Shown here: positions 10,951-21,130 of the stretch, piece after piece
How positions within the stretch are numbered: the first letter of the stretch is position 1
Layout of the letters: each line of letters starts with the position of its first letter
From: Dama dama
Lineage: Eukaryota > Chordata > Mammalia > Artiodactyla > Cervidae
NCBI RefSeq assembly: GCF_033118175.1
Contig: NC_083698.1
Location: 71,269,001-71,333,000, forward strand
Length of the DNA: 64,000 bases
Reading direction: 5' to 3'
Program-made: the position numbers and the translations under genes
Notes under the pieces: generated by a model
Told to the model about the DNA's origin: nothing
What the model saw: only the letters and a program-made list of their open reading frames with translations
Databases searched by the model: none

Positions 10951-11159
10951 CGGGCTTCCCAGGTGGCTCAGTGATAAAGGGTCCACCTGCCGAGCAGGAG
11001 ATGTGGGTTAAATCCCCGGGTCAGGAAGTTCCCCTGGAGAAGGAGATGGCAACCCACTCCAGTATTCTAACCTGGAAAATCCCACGGAGAGAGGAGCCTG
11101 AAGAGCTACAGTCCATAAAGTTGCAAAGAGTCGGACATGACTAAAGCGACTTAGCATGC
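10951..11159 (+). mobile_element. Bov-tA SINE
   Basis: Full-length plus-strand Bov-tA from GGCTTCCCAGGTGGCTCAG to GAGTCGGACATGACTAAAGC, ending in CGACTTAGCATGCA. It lies directly against the left-adjacent L1 fragment, so the L1 sequence ends at the SINE. Confidence 0.93.
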
Positions 11160-11301
11160 AAGACTTGTTTAGTGGCAAGAAGGGTGATAGAAAGTTCAAT
11201 CCAAGGGCTGGAGGTGCAAAAGAAAATTAATTCAGTCGACTGTCATAGCATATGTCAGCTCAGCCAGTACAATGATGAATTTCTAAAGAAGTTACAAACA
11301 A

Positions 11302-11437
11302 GGATTTCCCTGGCAGTCCAGTGGTTAAGACTTCATGCTTCAAATTTAGGGCTGAGAGTTCGATCCCTCGTTGGGGAACTAAGATCCCACATTCCTCAGG
11401 GTGTGGCCAAAAGTGAGTAAATAAATTTTTTTTTAAA
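11302..11437 (+). mobile_element. CHR-type SINE with 11-bp TSD
   Basis: Head GATTTCCCTGGCAGTCCAG, then TGGTTAAGAC, box B-like GAGTTCGATCCCTCG, GGGGAACTAAGATCCCACAT and an A/T-rich tail with an AAATAAA run. TAAAGAAGTTA occurs at 11284-11294 and 11438-11448, a perfect target duplication that frames the insertion. Confidence 0.9.
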
Positions 11438-11448
11438 TAAAGAAGTTA

Positions 11449-12117
11449 TATGCAAATTTTTTCCAACTTAGTTATACTTTAAGTGTCAGAGAATCTGTGC
11501 GCCAAAGCAGCTCTCCTGGTGGCCTTTGCCATGCACAGTTGTGGTGTTCACTGGCCTTGGAGCTTCTCCCAGGCCACTGTGGCCCGTCCATGACCACCAA
11601 TGTCTGGTTCACTCCGACACCCCAGCACCAGATACAGGACATGACATCAGAGATGGGCTCAAAAAACACTTAGCCACTGGATGAAACAACTACTCTTCAA
11701 GCCTGTGCACCCAGCTTCATGTGTCACACGTTATGTTTTGGAGGGCTCTGTTGCTTTCCATCCTGCAGGATCCATAGGAAACTGTCTTTCCCTAACCCAC
11801 GGCCCCCAGCAGCTTCGTGCTGGGTGGCAACAGAGCATAGGGGTTCTGGCTTTTCTCCACCCCACCCTATTTTTTTTTCCAGTGATAAGCTGCCAAAGTA
11901 AAAAAGGATTCATCTAGTCACAGGGTCCTGATACAGCATCCTGCCCCCCAGGGATTGTTCAGGGGACAGTTTGTTCCTGAGCAAACTGTGTAAGTGAGTC
12001 AGGGACCTGGAAGCCCAAGTGGTTGAGGGGGGGACCCCTATATGAGGCCACCAACTAGGGATAGGAGTACACAGTCAGAACAGGGACACACATAGAGGAA
12101 GAAAGGGGCATTAGTGG
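11449..12117. other. Unassigned sequence
   Basis: No element recognised. Short overlapping frames at 11681-11917 (plus) and 11472-11669 (minus) lack any identifiable feature. Confidence 0.45.
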
Positions 12118-12250
12118 AATGTTTATTAGGTTCCTGCTCTGGACCAGACACCATAGGAGTTTTATATATATTGTGGTTTTATTTTTCTGCCAGTCCTTCC
12201 AGATACATGCTATAAACCCCTATTAGCCAGGTTCTGTTTCCCAAAGCTGT
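12118..12250 (-). repeat. MIR/L2-like ancient fragment
   Basis: ATGTTTATTAGGTTCCTGCT, GGACCAGACACC, then AAACCCCTATTAGCCAGG follow the order of a reverse MIR/L2 tail (ATTTATTGAGCACCTACTATGTGCC ... ATTATCCCCATTTTACAG). It is highly diverged. Confidence 0.4.
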
Positions 12251-12372
12251 GCATGGCAGCGCAGGGGCTCAGTCCAGCCCTCTCGCCAAGACCTGCTGTC
12301 TCCTCTTGCTTCAGCAGCCTTGTGTTTTGCCATATCTTGGGGTTCGTCACCATTTGTGGAGATGCATGCTGC

Positions 12373-12823
12373 TAATTTTTATATAATTTTATTTATTTAT
12401 TCATTTATTTATTTATGGCTGTGCTGGGTCTTTGTTGCTACACAGGCTTTTCTCTAGTTGTGGCTACTCTCAAGGTGCGGTGTCAGCCTTCTCATTGAGG
12501 TAGCTTCTCTTGTTGCCAAACACATGCTCTAGGACGCATGGGCTCAGTAGTTGCAAATCCTTGGCTCTAGAGCACAGGCTCAATAGTTGTAGTGCAAGGA
12601 CTTAGCTATTCTGTGGCATGTGGGATCTTCCTGGACATGTGGGATCTTCCTGGACGGCATGTGGGATCTTCCTGGACCAGTGATTCCTGGTCCATGTGGG
12701 ATCTTCCTGGACATGTGGGATCTTCCTGGACGGCATGTGGGATCTTCCTGAACCAGTGATTGAACCCACGTCTCTTGCATTGGCAGGCGGATTCTTTACC
12801 ACTGGGCCACCAGGGAAGCCCCT
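12373..12823 (-). mobile_element. CHR-2 SINE with an internal tandem duplication
   Basis: Reverse-oriented CHR-2: TATTTATTTATGGCTGTGCT, CTAGTTGTGGC, CAGTAGTTGC, then the head complement ACTGGGCCACCAGGGAAGCC. ATGCTGC at 12366-12372 and 12824-12830 is a likely TSD. The GTGGGATCTTCCTGGA segment, normally present once, appears six times (see the separate repeat entry), so the element is longer than usual at about 450 bp. Confidence 0.9.
12617..12753. repeat. 76-bp tandem duplication with nested 19/22-bp repeats
   Basis: CATGTGGGATCTTCCTG starts at 12617, 12636, 12658, 12693, 12712 and 12734. The spacings 19, 22, 35, 19, 22 show that a three-copy block was duplicated as a unit with a constant 76-bp offset. 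A perfect 7-bp inverted repeat, GGACCAG (12674-12680) and CTGGTCC (12687-12693), lies at the junction. The whole array sits inside the CHR-2 SINE. Confidence 0.95.
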
Positions 12824-12830
12824 ATGCTGC

Positions 12831-13841
12831 CCCTATTTTTACAGAGCCACTGCCTGACAGAAAAAGCATTGGTGCCAGCTCACCCCTGGGCTAAAGTGGT
12901 GGCAATAATAAAGCAATTGGCTTTTTCCAGATATGCGATTCCTCCATGGGGCAAAGACCAGAATGAAGGGATCCATCACCTCCAGCTGGGGTGCCTAGTC
13001 CTCTGCTGGGACAAACAGCAAATCGCACCAAGGCCCTGGCCCTGATGGCTAAGCTTCCGTCTATCCACACACCCAGGCTCTCTGAGGCCCACCTCAGCTG
13101 TTGCCTCCACTGCTGTTCCTACTTCTCTCCCAGACCTGTCTCTAGGGTCCAGCCAAATGGAAGTATTTCTTGTTTTCCATGGGAATTTCCCATGGCCTTT
13201 GCTTCTCCTGTTTCATCTGCATAAAGTGGCAACAGAGAAAGAGAGACAAAGAGAGCCGTCTTTCCATACCTGCCCACTCTCTCATGGGCAGTCCCTCAGT
13301 AGGTGTTCCCTGACACCAGTGAGAATGACCTCTCCCTCTGGCCACCCACTCTATGACCTCTACCACGTGACCTCTCACCCATACTGACTTATAAACTGTG
13401 TGACAGAATGACTCCCATAAGTTGAAAGTACATTAAGTCAATTCAAATCACAGCCTTCTACTAAGAGAACAGGTTTGCACCTCCTAGACCTGAGTGCTGA
13501 ACCTTTGTCATCACACACTCCTGGGCCTCCACCATCACACATCCACAAACCTCTGCTATCACGCACTCTCTGGATTGCCAACATTAACACATTTGCCGAG
13601 AAAATGTATACTGAGCTGCAGCAATACTGCAGGTGCTTGGGTGATGAACCAGGAGGAAAAGATAAAATACACCCAGTATTTTGAAGAAGACAAACACCCC
13701 AACAACTACAAAAAGGAATAGGAGGTTTAGATTCTCAGAACAGAGGGACTGAGTAACCTTGAAAATATAAGCTGCCTGGCCTCCCTGAAAATTGGGGAAT
13801 GTGAACCAGAAATGACAATGGGACGCCATTTCACACTAATC
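12831..13841. other. Unassigned sequence
   Basis: No repeat family recognised. Open frames at 12824-13387 (plus) are short and mutually overlapping. Confidence 0.45.
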
Positions 13842-14157
13842 CATTTGACTAGTCCTAAAGGAAATAAACCCTGGATATTCATTGGAAAGACTGATGCTGA
13901 AGTTGAAGTTCCAATATTTTGGCTACCTGATGCAAAGAGCTGACTCGTTAGAAAAGACCCTGATGTTGGGAAAGATTGAACGTAGGAGGAGAAGGGGATG
14001 ACAGAGGATGAGATGGTTGATGGCATCACTGATTCAATGGATGTGAGTTTGAGCAAACTCAGTGAGATAGTGAAGGACAGGGAAGCCTGGTGTGCTACAG
14101 TCCATGGGGTCACTAAGAGTTGGACATGCCTGAGCTACAGAACAACAAAAACAACAA
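13842..14157 (+). mobile_element. BovB LINE 3' end
   Basis: Plus-oriented, 5'-truncated BovB: GGATATTCATTGGAAAGACT, GATGCTGAAGTTGAAG, AAAGACCCTGATGTTGGG, GATGGCATCACTGATTCAAT, then the terminal CATGGGGTCACTAAGAGTTG and an AACAACAAAAACAAC end. It holds about the last 315 bp only. Confidence 0.92.
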
Positions 14158-14974
14158 TTTGACCAATATTAAAAGGTGTGATGGTCCTGAAAACTGGCCA
14201 CAAAGTGGAGAAAGGGGCACCCTCACACTGTGGGGGGGTGGCCCACAGCGCAACCCCCAGCAGGAGCTGCCTGCATTATGCTGGAAGTCCCGCTCCTCTG
14301 TTTGAGCCACACTCCTGTGCATGAGCCCAAGGAGATGCATCCAAGAGAGTTCACTTCCACTCTGCGAACACGTGGACACCTGGGCCCTGCCTCCACAGGA
14401 GGCTGGAGAGGCAGAGAACAACTGATGATGGGGTGAGAATGAGCGGAGGGCACTTCAAGAGGAAATGGAAAGAGCATGGCCAATATGTGGTGGAAGAAAG
14501 AGCACGTGTGCATAGATGTTCCGAGAGGTTGACTTACTGGGATCCGTGGGGGTTTCAGGGTCAGATAAAGAGGATTATGTCAGGAGCACATAGAACCTTG
14601 AGCCCCTACTGAGGCGTTACAGCCTTCCCTGTAGCCTCCATGCAAAGCCATCGAGGTTTTAAGGTGAAATCCCCAGACCGTGGTTTACAGGAAATAGCGC
14701 TTGGGTAGTTTGGAGGCCGGAGGGTGGAGATGGGCACCAGTCTCAGAGGGAGACAGGGACCCTGAGGCCGGCCATGGAGGTGAGAATGGAGAGCAAAAAC
14801 AGCCGGGGTTTTGAAAGTACAGTTGGTGCACCTGGACCTCTTCCTGGGGTAAATGAAGTGTTTGCAATGACTGCCTTGGAGTCTTTAGAGAAAATCACAA
14901 AAGGGGGTGGGGGGGCAGGTTATGCCCAGAAAGACAAAATATCAATGCATGAATGTTGATTAGATGCTGTTTTA
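14158..14974. other. Unassigned sequence
   Basis: No repeat or exon recognised. It includes a G-rich run at 14903-14915. Small open frames occur on both strands at 14113-14513 without distinguishing features. Confidence 0.45.
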
Positions 14975-15195
14975 GGGGAAAAAAAGAAACAAACTGTAAT
15001 AGACATTTTAGAGCTACTGGGGAAATGGGAGTGTGGCGGAGTAGTAGATAATATAAGGGAATTATTTTGGATTTTTTATGTATGATAATGTCATTTTGGC
15101 TACTTAAAAGAATGCCTCTATCCTCAGGAGACATTTGTTGAAATATTTAAGTTATGAGCTGTGTCGTTTAAAGTTTCAAGTGATTCAGAAAAAAG
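14975..15195 (+). repeat. L1M-type LINE 3' UTR fragment
   Basis: AATAGACATTTTAGAGCTAC, GGGAAATGGGAGTGTG, TAGATAATATAAGGGAATTA, ATGATAATGTCATTTTGGC and ATTTGTTGAAATATTTAAG follow the order of the old mammalian L1M 3' UTR. Recognised from memory, so the subfamily is not assigned. Confidence 0.6.
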
Positions 15196-15403
15196 AAAAT
15201 GAGAGAGAAAAAAAGAAATATTCACTTACAGAATTTTCTGGATTGAATACAGGATTTGAAAATATACCAGATTATTTTATTACTTGATTTAAGTCTGTAA
15301 ACTTTTAAGTTCTGTACTCTTTTAATCAAAATTAGAGATAAATGTATTAGTTTCAAAAAGAGAGAAATACGAAGAGAAATGTGGCAAAACATTCTTTTAA
15401 GGA

Positions 15404-15535
15404 TTCTTGTGGTTGTTTAGTCCCTAAGTCATGTCCGACTCTTTGCGACCCCAGGGACTGTAGCCTACCAGGGATCGAACCCACATCTCCTGCGTTATAG
15501 GTGGATTCTTAACACTGAGCCACCAGGGAAGTCCA
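15404..15535 (-). mobile_element. Bov-tA SINE with internal deletion
   Basis: Reverse-oriented Bov-tA. The tail half (TTGTTTAGTCCCTAAGTCAT ... GACTGTAGCCTACCAGG) is joined directly to the head half (GATCGAACCCACATCTCC ... GAGCCACCAGGGAAGTCC). About 90 bp of the middle is missing. The two normal flanks of the lost segment share CCAGG, which fits a microhomology-mediated deletion. TTAAGGA at 15397-15403 and 15536-15542 is a plausible TSD. Confidence 0.88.
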
Positions 15536-15542
15536 TTAAGGA

Positions 15543-16286
15543 CTTTAAGTGAGGGGTATGTGGTGCATGTTTTACTATTTTTTCAAGTTTTCTCTATGTT
15601 GGCAGTTTCTCCTTACAAAAACATGGAGGGAAAATGACTGAATATAGTATTCTGTGTATAAGGATATGAAATTAAATAGATTTGGTCATTTATGCTTCTG
15701 CACTGGACCTGGGTCTCTAAAATTTGTTTGTTACTAGTTTCCTCCATGAGGAATTTCCAAAGGTCATCTGGAATTTGAGAACTGTAGCAAATGGGACGAA
15801 AGTGAGGGAAGAAGGCGGCTGAGTTGGTCGCCTGGGAGCCAGTACGGATCGGAGCCTGTCACCACCTGCTCAGATGCCGGCACAGAACCTGTAGCGACGA
15901 CATTTCAATGGCATTCCCACCTCTCAACTTGGCTCTAGTCTTGAAACTTTGGAACCTGAAAGAGCTCATTTTTATATGGGATTTTCTGAGTCTGCCCAGA
16001 CTGCCTGGGCCCCCAGTCTTCTCCCATAAACAGGCCAGGCCTGGAGGCAATCAGAACTCAGACACAAGCTTTCCTCTTTCTCTGAGTGAAGGCCACGGCC
16101 AATGCCAGAGTGACAGGAGAGCTGCATTCCAGGCCGCTGGCTGCCAGCGACTTGAGAAAACACTCCTGCCTGACATTGTCCTGAAAAAAATAATAATTAA
16201 ATTAAAATGTCCTGATATTTAAAGAGCTGAGAGGGATGGTAGCAGCGGGCTGCTTTTTGCTTCAAAATGATTCAGTGTTGCTTTTT
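15543..16286. other. Unassigned sequence
   Basis: No family identified. A 132-codon plus-strand frame at 15824-16222 has no recognisable domain, and opposing frames overlap it. Confidence 0.45.
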
Positions 16287-16632
16287 TTGGATGTTGTTTT
16301 TCAGTGGCTCAGTTGTGTCTGACTCTGTGACCCCGTGAAGTGTAGCTCGTCAGACTTCCCTGTCCTTCACTATCTAGCTGAATTTGCTCAAATTCATGTC
16401 CATCGAGCCAGTATGTCATCCAACCATCTCATCCTTTGTTACCCCTCTCTCCTCCTGCCCTCAATCTTTCCCAGTATCAGGGTCTTTTCCAATGAGTTGG
16501 CTCTTTGCATCAGGTGGCCAAAGTATCAGAGCTTCAGCATCAGTCCTTCCGATGAATATTCAAGGTTGATTTCCTTTAAGATTAACTGGTTTGATTCTCA
16601 TTGCAGTCCAAGGGACTCAAGAGTCTTTTTGG
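16287..16632 (-). mobile_element. BovB LINE 3' end
   Basis: Reverse-oriented and 5'-truncated: GTTGTTTTTCAGTGGCTCAG at the BovB 3' terminus, then TTGCTCAAATTCATGTCCAT, TCTTTCCCAGTATCAGGGTC, CAGGTGGCCAAAGTATC and AGTCCAAGGGACTCAAGAGT. Diverged and non-coding. Confidence 0.92.
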
Positions 16633-18046
16633 ATGAGTGGCTTTCTTAAAAGCGAGATTCAGGCCTTTGACACAGAACCTAGGGGATTCTGGCCACATGG
16701 GGCTCACTGCCGCCAGCCTGAGATCTGAGCCTCCAGTCCCAAATGGACAGAGCGATGGTCAAAGTATTAGGACCTGGCACAGAGGAAAACCCAGGGAACT
16801 TTTGGTGCTGGGCAAAAATCCACAAGGGGATGAATCAATGGCTGTGTGACCTGGCTTGGGGCTCACAAGCTTAGGTCTCCAGAGGCAGTCTGACCCCGAG
16901 GACCCGGTCTCCCCTTCAAGTTCTCAATGTGGGCTCCACTCAGCAGGAACTTTTCTGTTGCAAAGAAGCCAAGAACCCTGGTTTTTGTGTAAAGCCACCT
17001 GAGTTTTAAAGGTTGGCAACAAAATCAACTAAAAGCAGTGTGACACCATGTGCGTGGGACAAGCAAATTGCGTGTAGGACTGGATGCAGCCAGGGGCACC
17101 CCTCAGCTCCCTCTTCAGCTGGTGACTGCAGCCCAAATCCCATTTCTGCCACTTGCAGCCTGAGAGAACAGCTCCAATGCTGTCTCCTCAAGTGGCTGCT
17201 GCGAGGACAGAGGGGACTCCGGAGAGTGTGGGGCCAGTCCTGACTGCCCCTGCCCTCTCCTTCTCTTTCTCTGCCATGCCATCTTGGCCTTGAGCCTCCA
17301 CACTCTTCTCAGAGTCTCCCCAAGCCCCAGTCCAAATCTCGTCAGATATAATCCAGCCAGGTTCCTGAAAACCACCTTTCACCTTCCACAGAGGTTTTCA
17401 GCTCCTTGGTCAAAGGGCTGCCAATGTTTCCCACTGGGTTCTCGAATGGTGGTGTCCTTGAGTTCCACTGGGCCAAAAACACCTCCACCAGCACGCTCCT
17501 AAACCTCACCCCTCCCCTCCATCCACTTTTCACAGACATGAGAGGCCTAAGGCTTGTCGTCCCCTGTATCCATCAGGTGAGCGGAGAACCCAAGCCTGGG
17601 TTTCAGAAGCTCAGAGATAGCACCTTCCTCATGGGCCACCTGGGGGCTGTGGATGGGCCATGCGCAGTGCTCTTGAAGTTCAAGTTCAGAAGTACACACC
17701 AGCTGGCCGCCAAAATAGAGCAGGTTCACTGCGGGGATCAAGCAGAGCCCTGGCCTCACTTCTGACCCTGCCACTGGCCAGCTGGTCATCCCTCTCCACC
17801 TCCTTCTGGACCACTCTCGCCTCAAGGCACACACAGACAAGAGGATTGTAAGAGCATTGCCACCCAGGAGTGTGTGGGGACCAAATACTCATTCACAGGA
17901 AACAGCTGCATGGAGAAGACCTGAGGTCCACGACTCCAGCATGGACAGTCCCCAAAGGCTGTCAAGGGGTCAGAGAGGGTCTCCAATGGAAAGTCATTCT
18001 ACCTGCACATGAACTCTCCATAGATGATTCGTTCTTGGAAAATAGG
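16633..18046. other. Unassigned sequence
   Basis: 1.4 kb without a recognised repeat. Several frames of 60-119 codons are open on both strands at 17000-17892. This fits the local composition. No splice-consistent exon or protein family is recognised. Confidence 0.45.
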
Positions 18047-18051
18047 ATACC

Positions 18052-18414
18052 TGTTGTGGAATGAATGTTTGGGTCCCTCCAAAATATCCCTGTGTTGTAG
18101 CTGTCACCCAAATGTGACAATATTTGGAGGTGGGTAGGTGATCAGGGTTAGATGAGATCATGAGGGTGGGGCTCCCATGATGGGATTAGTGTCCTTATAG
18201 GAAGAGGAAGAAACAGCACAGCTCTCTCTCTGCCATTTGTGGACACAGCAAGAAGGTGACAGTCTGCAAGCCAAGAAAAGAGTTCTCACCAGACCTGATG
18301 GGACTGGCACCCTGATCTCAGACTTCCCACCTCCAGAAGTGTGAGAAATCAACATCTGTTGTTTAAGCTGCCAGGCTATGACATCTTGTAACAGAGCCTG
18401 AGCTGACTAAGATA
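18052..18414 (+). mobile_element. MLT1/MST-like (ERVL-MaLR) solo LTR
   Basis: Starts TGTTGTGGAATGAATGTTTG. It passes through GGAGGTGGGTAGGTGATCAG, ATGAGATCATGAGGGTGGGG, ATTAGTGTCCTTATAGGAAG, GACACAGCAAGAAGGTG and TTCCCACCTCCAGAAGTGTG, and ends GAGCTGACTAAGATA. This is the canonical order of a mammalian MaLR LTR in plus orientation. ATACC (18047-18051) and GTACC (18415-18419) could be a decayed 5-bp TSD. There is no internal region, so it is a solo LTR. Confidence 0.85.
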
Positions 18415-18419
18415 GTACC

Positions 18420-18663
18420 TAAACCCCAAACACCTAAACCCACACGTATTCTGGGCTTGCATGTCTGATTCACCAGGATGAGCTGATGGCACACTTAGCC
18501 CAAAGAGAACAATCAGACTTCAGGCTCCTAAAAGGGGCTTCCTGGTCCTCCTGTTATCTAGAAAACCACGCCTACTGGTCATCTAGGAGACCAGAAGTGC
18601 ACATGGAGCAAGAGAAACAAAGACAGAACCCTATAGCGGAGACTCTGGGCCCCCACCACCAGG
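18420..18663. other. Unassigned sequence
   Basis: Nothing recognised between the LTR and the short tandem repeat. Confidence 0.5.
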
Positions 18664-18708
18664 GCCTGTGAAAGGGAGGCCTGTGAAAGGGAGGCCTGTG
18701 AAAGGGAG
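18664..18708. repeat. 15-bp tandem repeat, three perfect copies
   Basis: The unit GCCTGTGAAAGGGAG starts at 18664, 18679 and 18694 with no mismatch. A 15-bp period would preserve any reading frame, but no coding context is evident. Confidence 0.97.
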
Positions 18709-19298
18709 GCAGGAAGGACAGTCACAACCATCTCAAGCACTGGCAACATTGTCCAAGACCAATTTCTGCACAAGTAGCATCATCTAACCACAGGTAAGAG
18801 CAATGTCAGGATAAGAAGGCCAGCTCAGCCTCCTGCTACATGGGTGACCCTATGGGGATGTGTCAGTTAACCTGCTAAGAATCTAGCAGGCAGTCGCTCA
18901 GCTGGTGATTATTCTCTGGTGTCCATATCCTGAGGGCAGTAGTGGATTCCACACAAAGGGGACAAGTTGAGGAATTGCATCCACCTGTCCCACCACTTGT
19001 TAAGTGTGAGATTTTGGGGTGGGCATCTGGATGCAGTGTAGAGGGGTGTTGTATGTCCCTTTGGCATTGGGGCAGATAATTTCTGGCTTCCTGTTGTTCC
19101 TGAGGTGGGTATGTCACCTGGGGAAGGCAGGGGACCAGTGGGCAGGGGCTGGCTATGTCATAGACCTAACTTTGGGGGTCACTGCATTTCCTCTTGTCAC
19201 TTCAGAGAAACAGTCTATCATTTCTAAGTACCGGTTGATGCTGTTGTCCAGGGGTGTGGGACCCAACCATTGCTTCTCCTATGTATCATATGCTTTGA
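18709..19298. other. Unassigned sequence
   Basis: No repeat or exon recognised in this stretch. Confidence 0.5.
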
Positions 19299-19624
19299 GG
19301 TTTCACTGGTAGCTCAGCTAGCGAGGAATCTGCCTGTGATGCTGGAGACCCCGGTTCAATTCCTGGGTCAGGAAGATCCCCTGGAGAAGGGATAGGCTAC
19401 CCACTCCAGTATTCTTGGGCTTCCCTGGTGGCTCAGTTGGTAAAGAATCCACCTGCAATAAGGGAGACCTAGCTTTGATCCGTGGGTTGGGAAGATCCCC
19501 CTGGAGGAGGGCATGGCAACCCACTCCAGAATTCTTGCCCGGAGAATCCCAATGGACAGAGGAGCCTGGCGGGCTACAGTCCATGGGGTCACAAAAAGTC
19601 AGACACGACTGAGCGACTGAGCAC
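19299..19624 (+). mobile_element. Head-to-tail Bov-tA dimer
   Basis: A truncated Bov-tA (19299-19416) runs from GAGGTTTCACTGGTAGCTCA to ACCCACTCCAGTATTCTTG. It is joined without spacer to a complete second Bov-tA (19417-19624, starting GGCTTCCCTGGTGGCTCAG and ending GCGACTGAGCACAGCACC). The join falls at a regular internal point of the SINE. This suggests a dimeric source subfamily rather than two independent hits. Confidence 0.92.
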
Positions 19625-20204
19625 AGCACCAGCTTTAGTCTCGGTATCCAGCTTGTCTTGTGCTGACTTCAATGTTTGCTCAAGATGCAGCCTCCTGGTT
19701 CATGTGTTGTGTAAGTGGCAAAGACGATGGGAAGGATATGGCTGAAGGTTCAGTTTAAAAACAACTGAGATAAAAAATAACAAAGGACTTCTTTGTAATT
19801 GATTCATCAAAATACATGAGCTGTGCATCAGTTGCACATGAGGCGATGGACACAGAAAACAAATACACAGCGCCCCAGGGTGTGGAGGACCCTGGGCCCC
19901 ACCGACACACTCAGTGATGCCCAGGCGTCTAGGAGCATGGACGTGCAGGCTGGCTGGCGGAGGGTTCTGGGAAGAATTCAAACAGAGAGCCAGGCTGTGC
20001 TGAAGCATGTGCTTTGGAAAAGTCACCTCAGCACAGTGGTAACAGGTCCAAGAAACAGAGACCGGGAGACCACCCAGGGGTTGTTGTCACTGTGGGAGGG
20101 ATGTGCCAGGGCCGGGTGGGAGGGGATGAGATGTTCCACTATGTCGGTTAGTGGTACCGCAATACAGATCATGTGCATGCCTATGCCAGCCGTGCTACAT
20201 GCAT
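19625..20204. other. Unassigned sequence
   Basis: No family recognised. Open frames on both strands (19700-20026 minus, 19823-20224 plus) overlap and are featureless. Confidence 0.45.
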
Positions 20205-20322
20205 CACCACATTTAATCCTGTGAGTTGGCAAATTGTGCCCCTATTTCACAGATGAGAAAACTGAGGCCCTGAGTTGAAAGTCACAGGTCACAGACCTGG
20301 TTAGGAGAAGGAAGAGCTGGTT
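20205..20322 (-). repeat. MIR SINE
   Basis: CACATTTAATCCTGTGAGTT, CCCCTATTTCACAGATGAGA, AAACTGAGGCCCTGAG and AGTCACAGGTCACAGACC match the reverse-complement MIR core almost word for word. Confidence 0.8.
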
Positions 20323-20495
20323 ATATTAGATTGGGACCCAGGCCTATTAAAATGCACAGGCACTGCCTGCCTAAGACAGACCTGGCTCCAGTGAGCCAAA
20401 ATGCCGAGGGAGACAAAGGAATCAGAAACACTGCCAAGGTCTCTTACCTGCGAGAACCTCCTGTCTGCCTGCCCACTGCCACACTGTAGTTCTAG

Positions 20496-20533
<38 letters not shown>
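20496..20533. repeat. (AT)n microsatellite
   Basis: About 38 bp of alternating A/T with a single C interruption at 20511. The following ~100 bp contains scattered TG/CA-rich dinucleotide tracts. Confidence 0.97.
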
Positions 20534-20752
20534 TTATTTCTGAATGCCAATGGATATGTGTGCAAGTACATCCACATATGCACATAATTTATACATATGT
20601 AGTAAACATGCCAAGCACACACACCCACACTTGCCCATGCTCAGAGAGTCTGGGATAATGTGCCTGGTACACTTAGGAAATGTGTAAACCGGGGATTTGG
20701 GTGCAAGAGAGGGGGCTCCTAATACTTACATTATAGCCTTTCTGTAACATTT

Positions 20753-20939
20753 AAGGGTTTTTTTTTTTTAGATTTTTAATTGGAGAACAATTGCTTTACA
20801 ATGTTCTATGGGTTTCTGCCATACACCACCATCAATCAGCCATTAGGATACATATATCCCCTCCCTCTGAGCCTCCCTCCCACCCACCCCCATCCCACCT
20901 CTCTAGGCCATCACAGAGCACCAGGCTGAGCTTCCTGCA
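20753..20939 (-). mobile_element. Ruminant L1 3' end with 10-bp TSD
   Basis: Reverse-oriented L1 3' UTR: T-run, TTTTTAATTGGAGAACAATT, GCTTTACAATGTTCTATGGG, CTGCCATACACC, then the C-rich CCCTCCCTCTGAGCCTCCC block. TGTAACATTT at 20743-20752 and 20940-20949 is a perfect 10-bp target duplication. Confidence 0.92.
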
Positions 20940-21019
20940 TGTAACATTTGAATTTTTTGTTGCTCACATGCTCTACTTTTACAACATAATAACAAATACA
21001 ATTTTAAAAATAAGTCTTC

Positions 21020-21130
21020 CCATGTGCTCTGGAGCCTGCATGCCACAACCTGAGAGTCTGGTGCAACAAAAGATCCCCCATGATGCAACTAAGACCAAAC
21101 GAAGCCAAATAAGTAAATAAATAGATATTA
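21020..21130 (+). mobile_element. CHR-type SINE 3' end
   Basis: TGCCACAACCTGAGAGTCTG, AAAGATCCCCCATGATGCAA, CTAAGACCAAACGAAGCC and an AAATAAGTAAATAAATA tail match the 3' half of CHR SINEs. The head is lost. Confidence 0.8.

Noticed and set aside
12617..12753. CRISPR-like array (regular repeats with spacers)
   Set aside because: The repeats are part of a SINE, the spacings are irregular (19, 22, 35) and the spacers are not unique. The genome is a ruminant nuclear genome.
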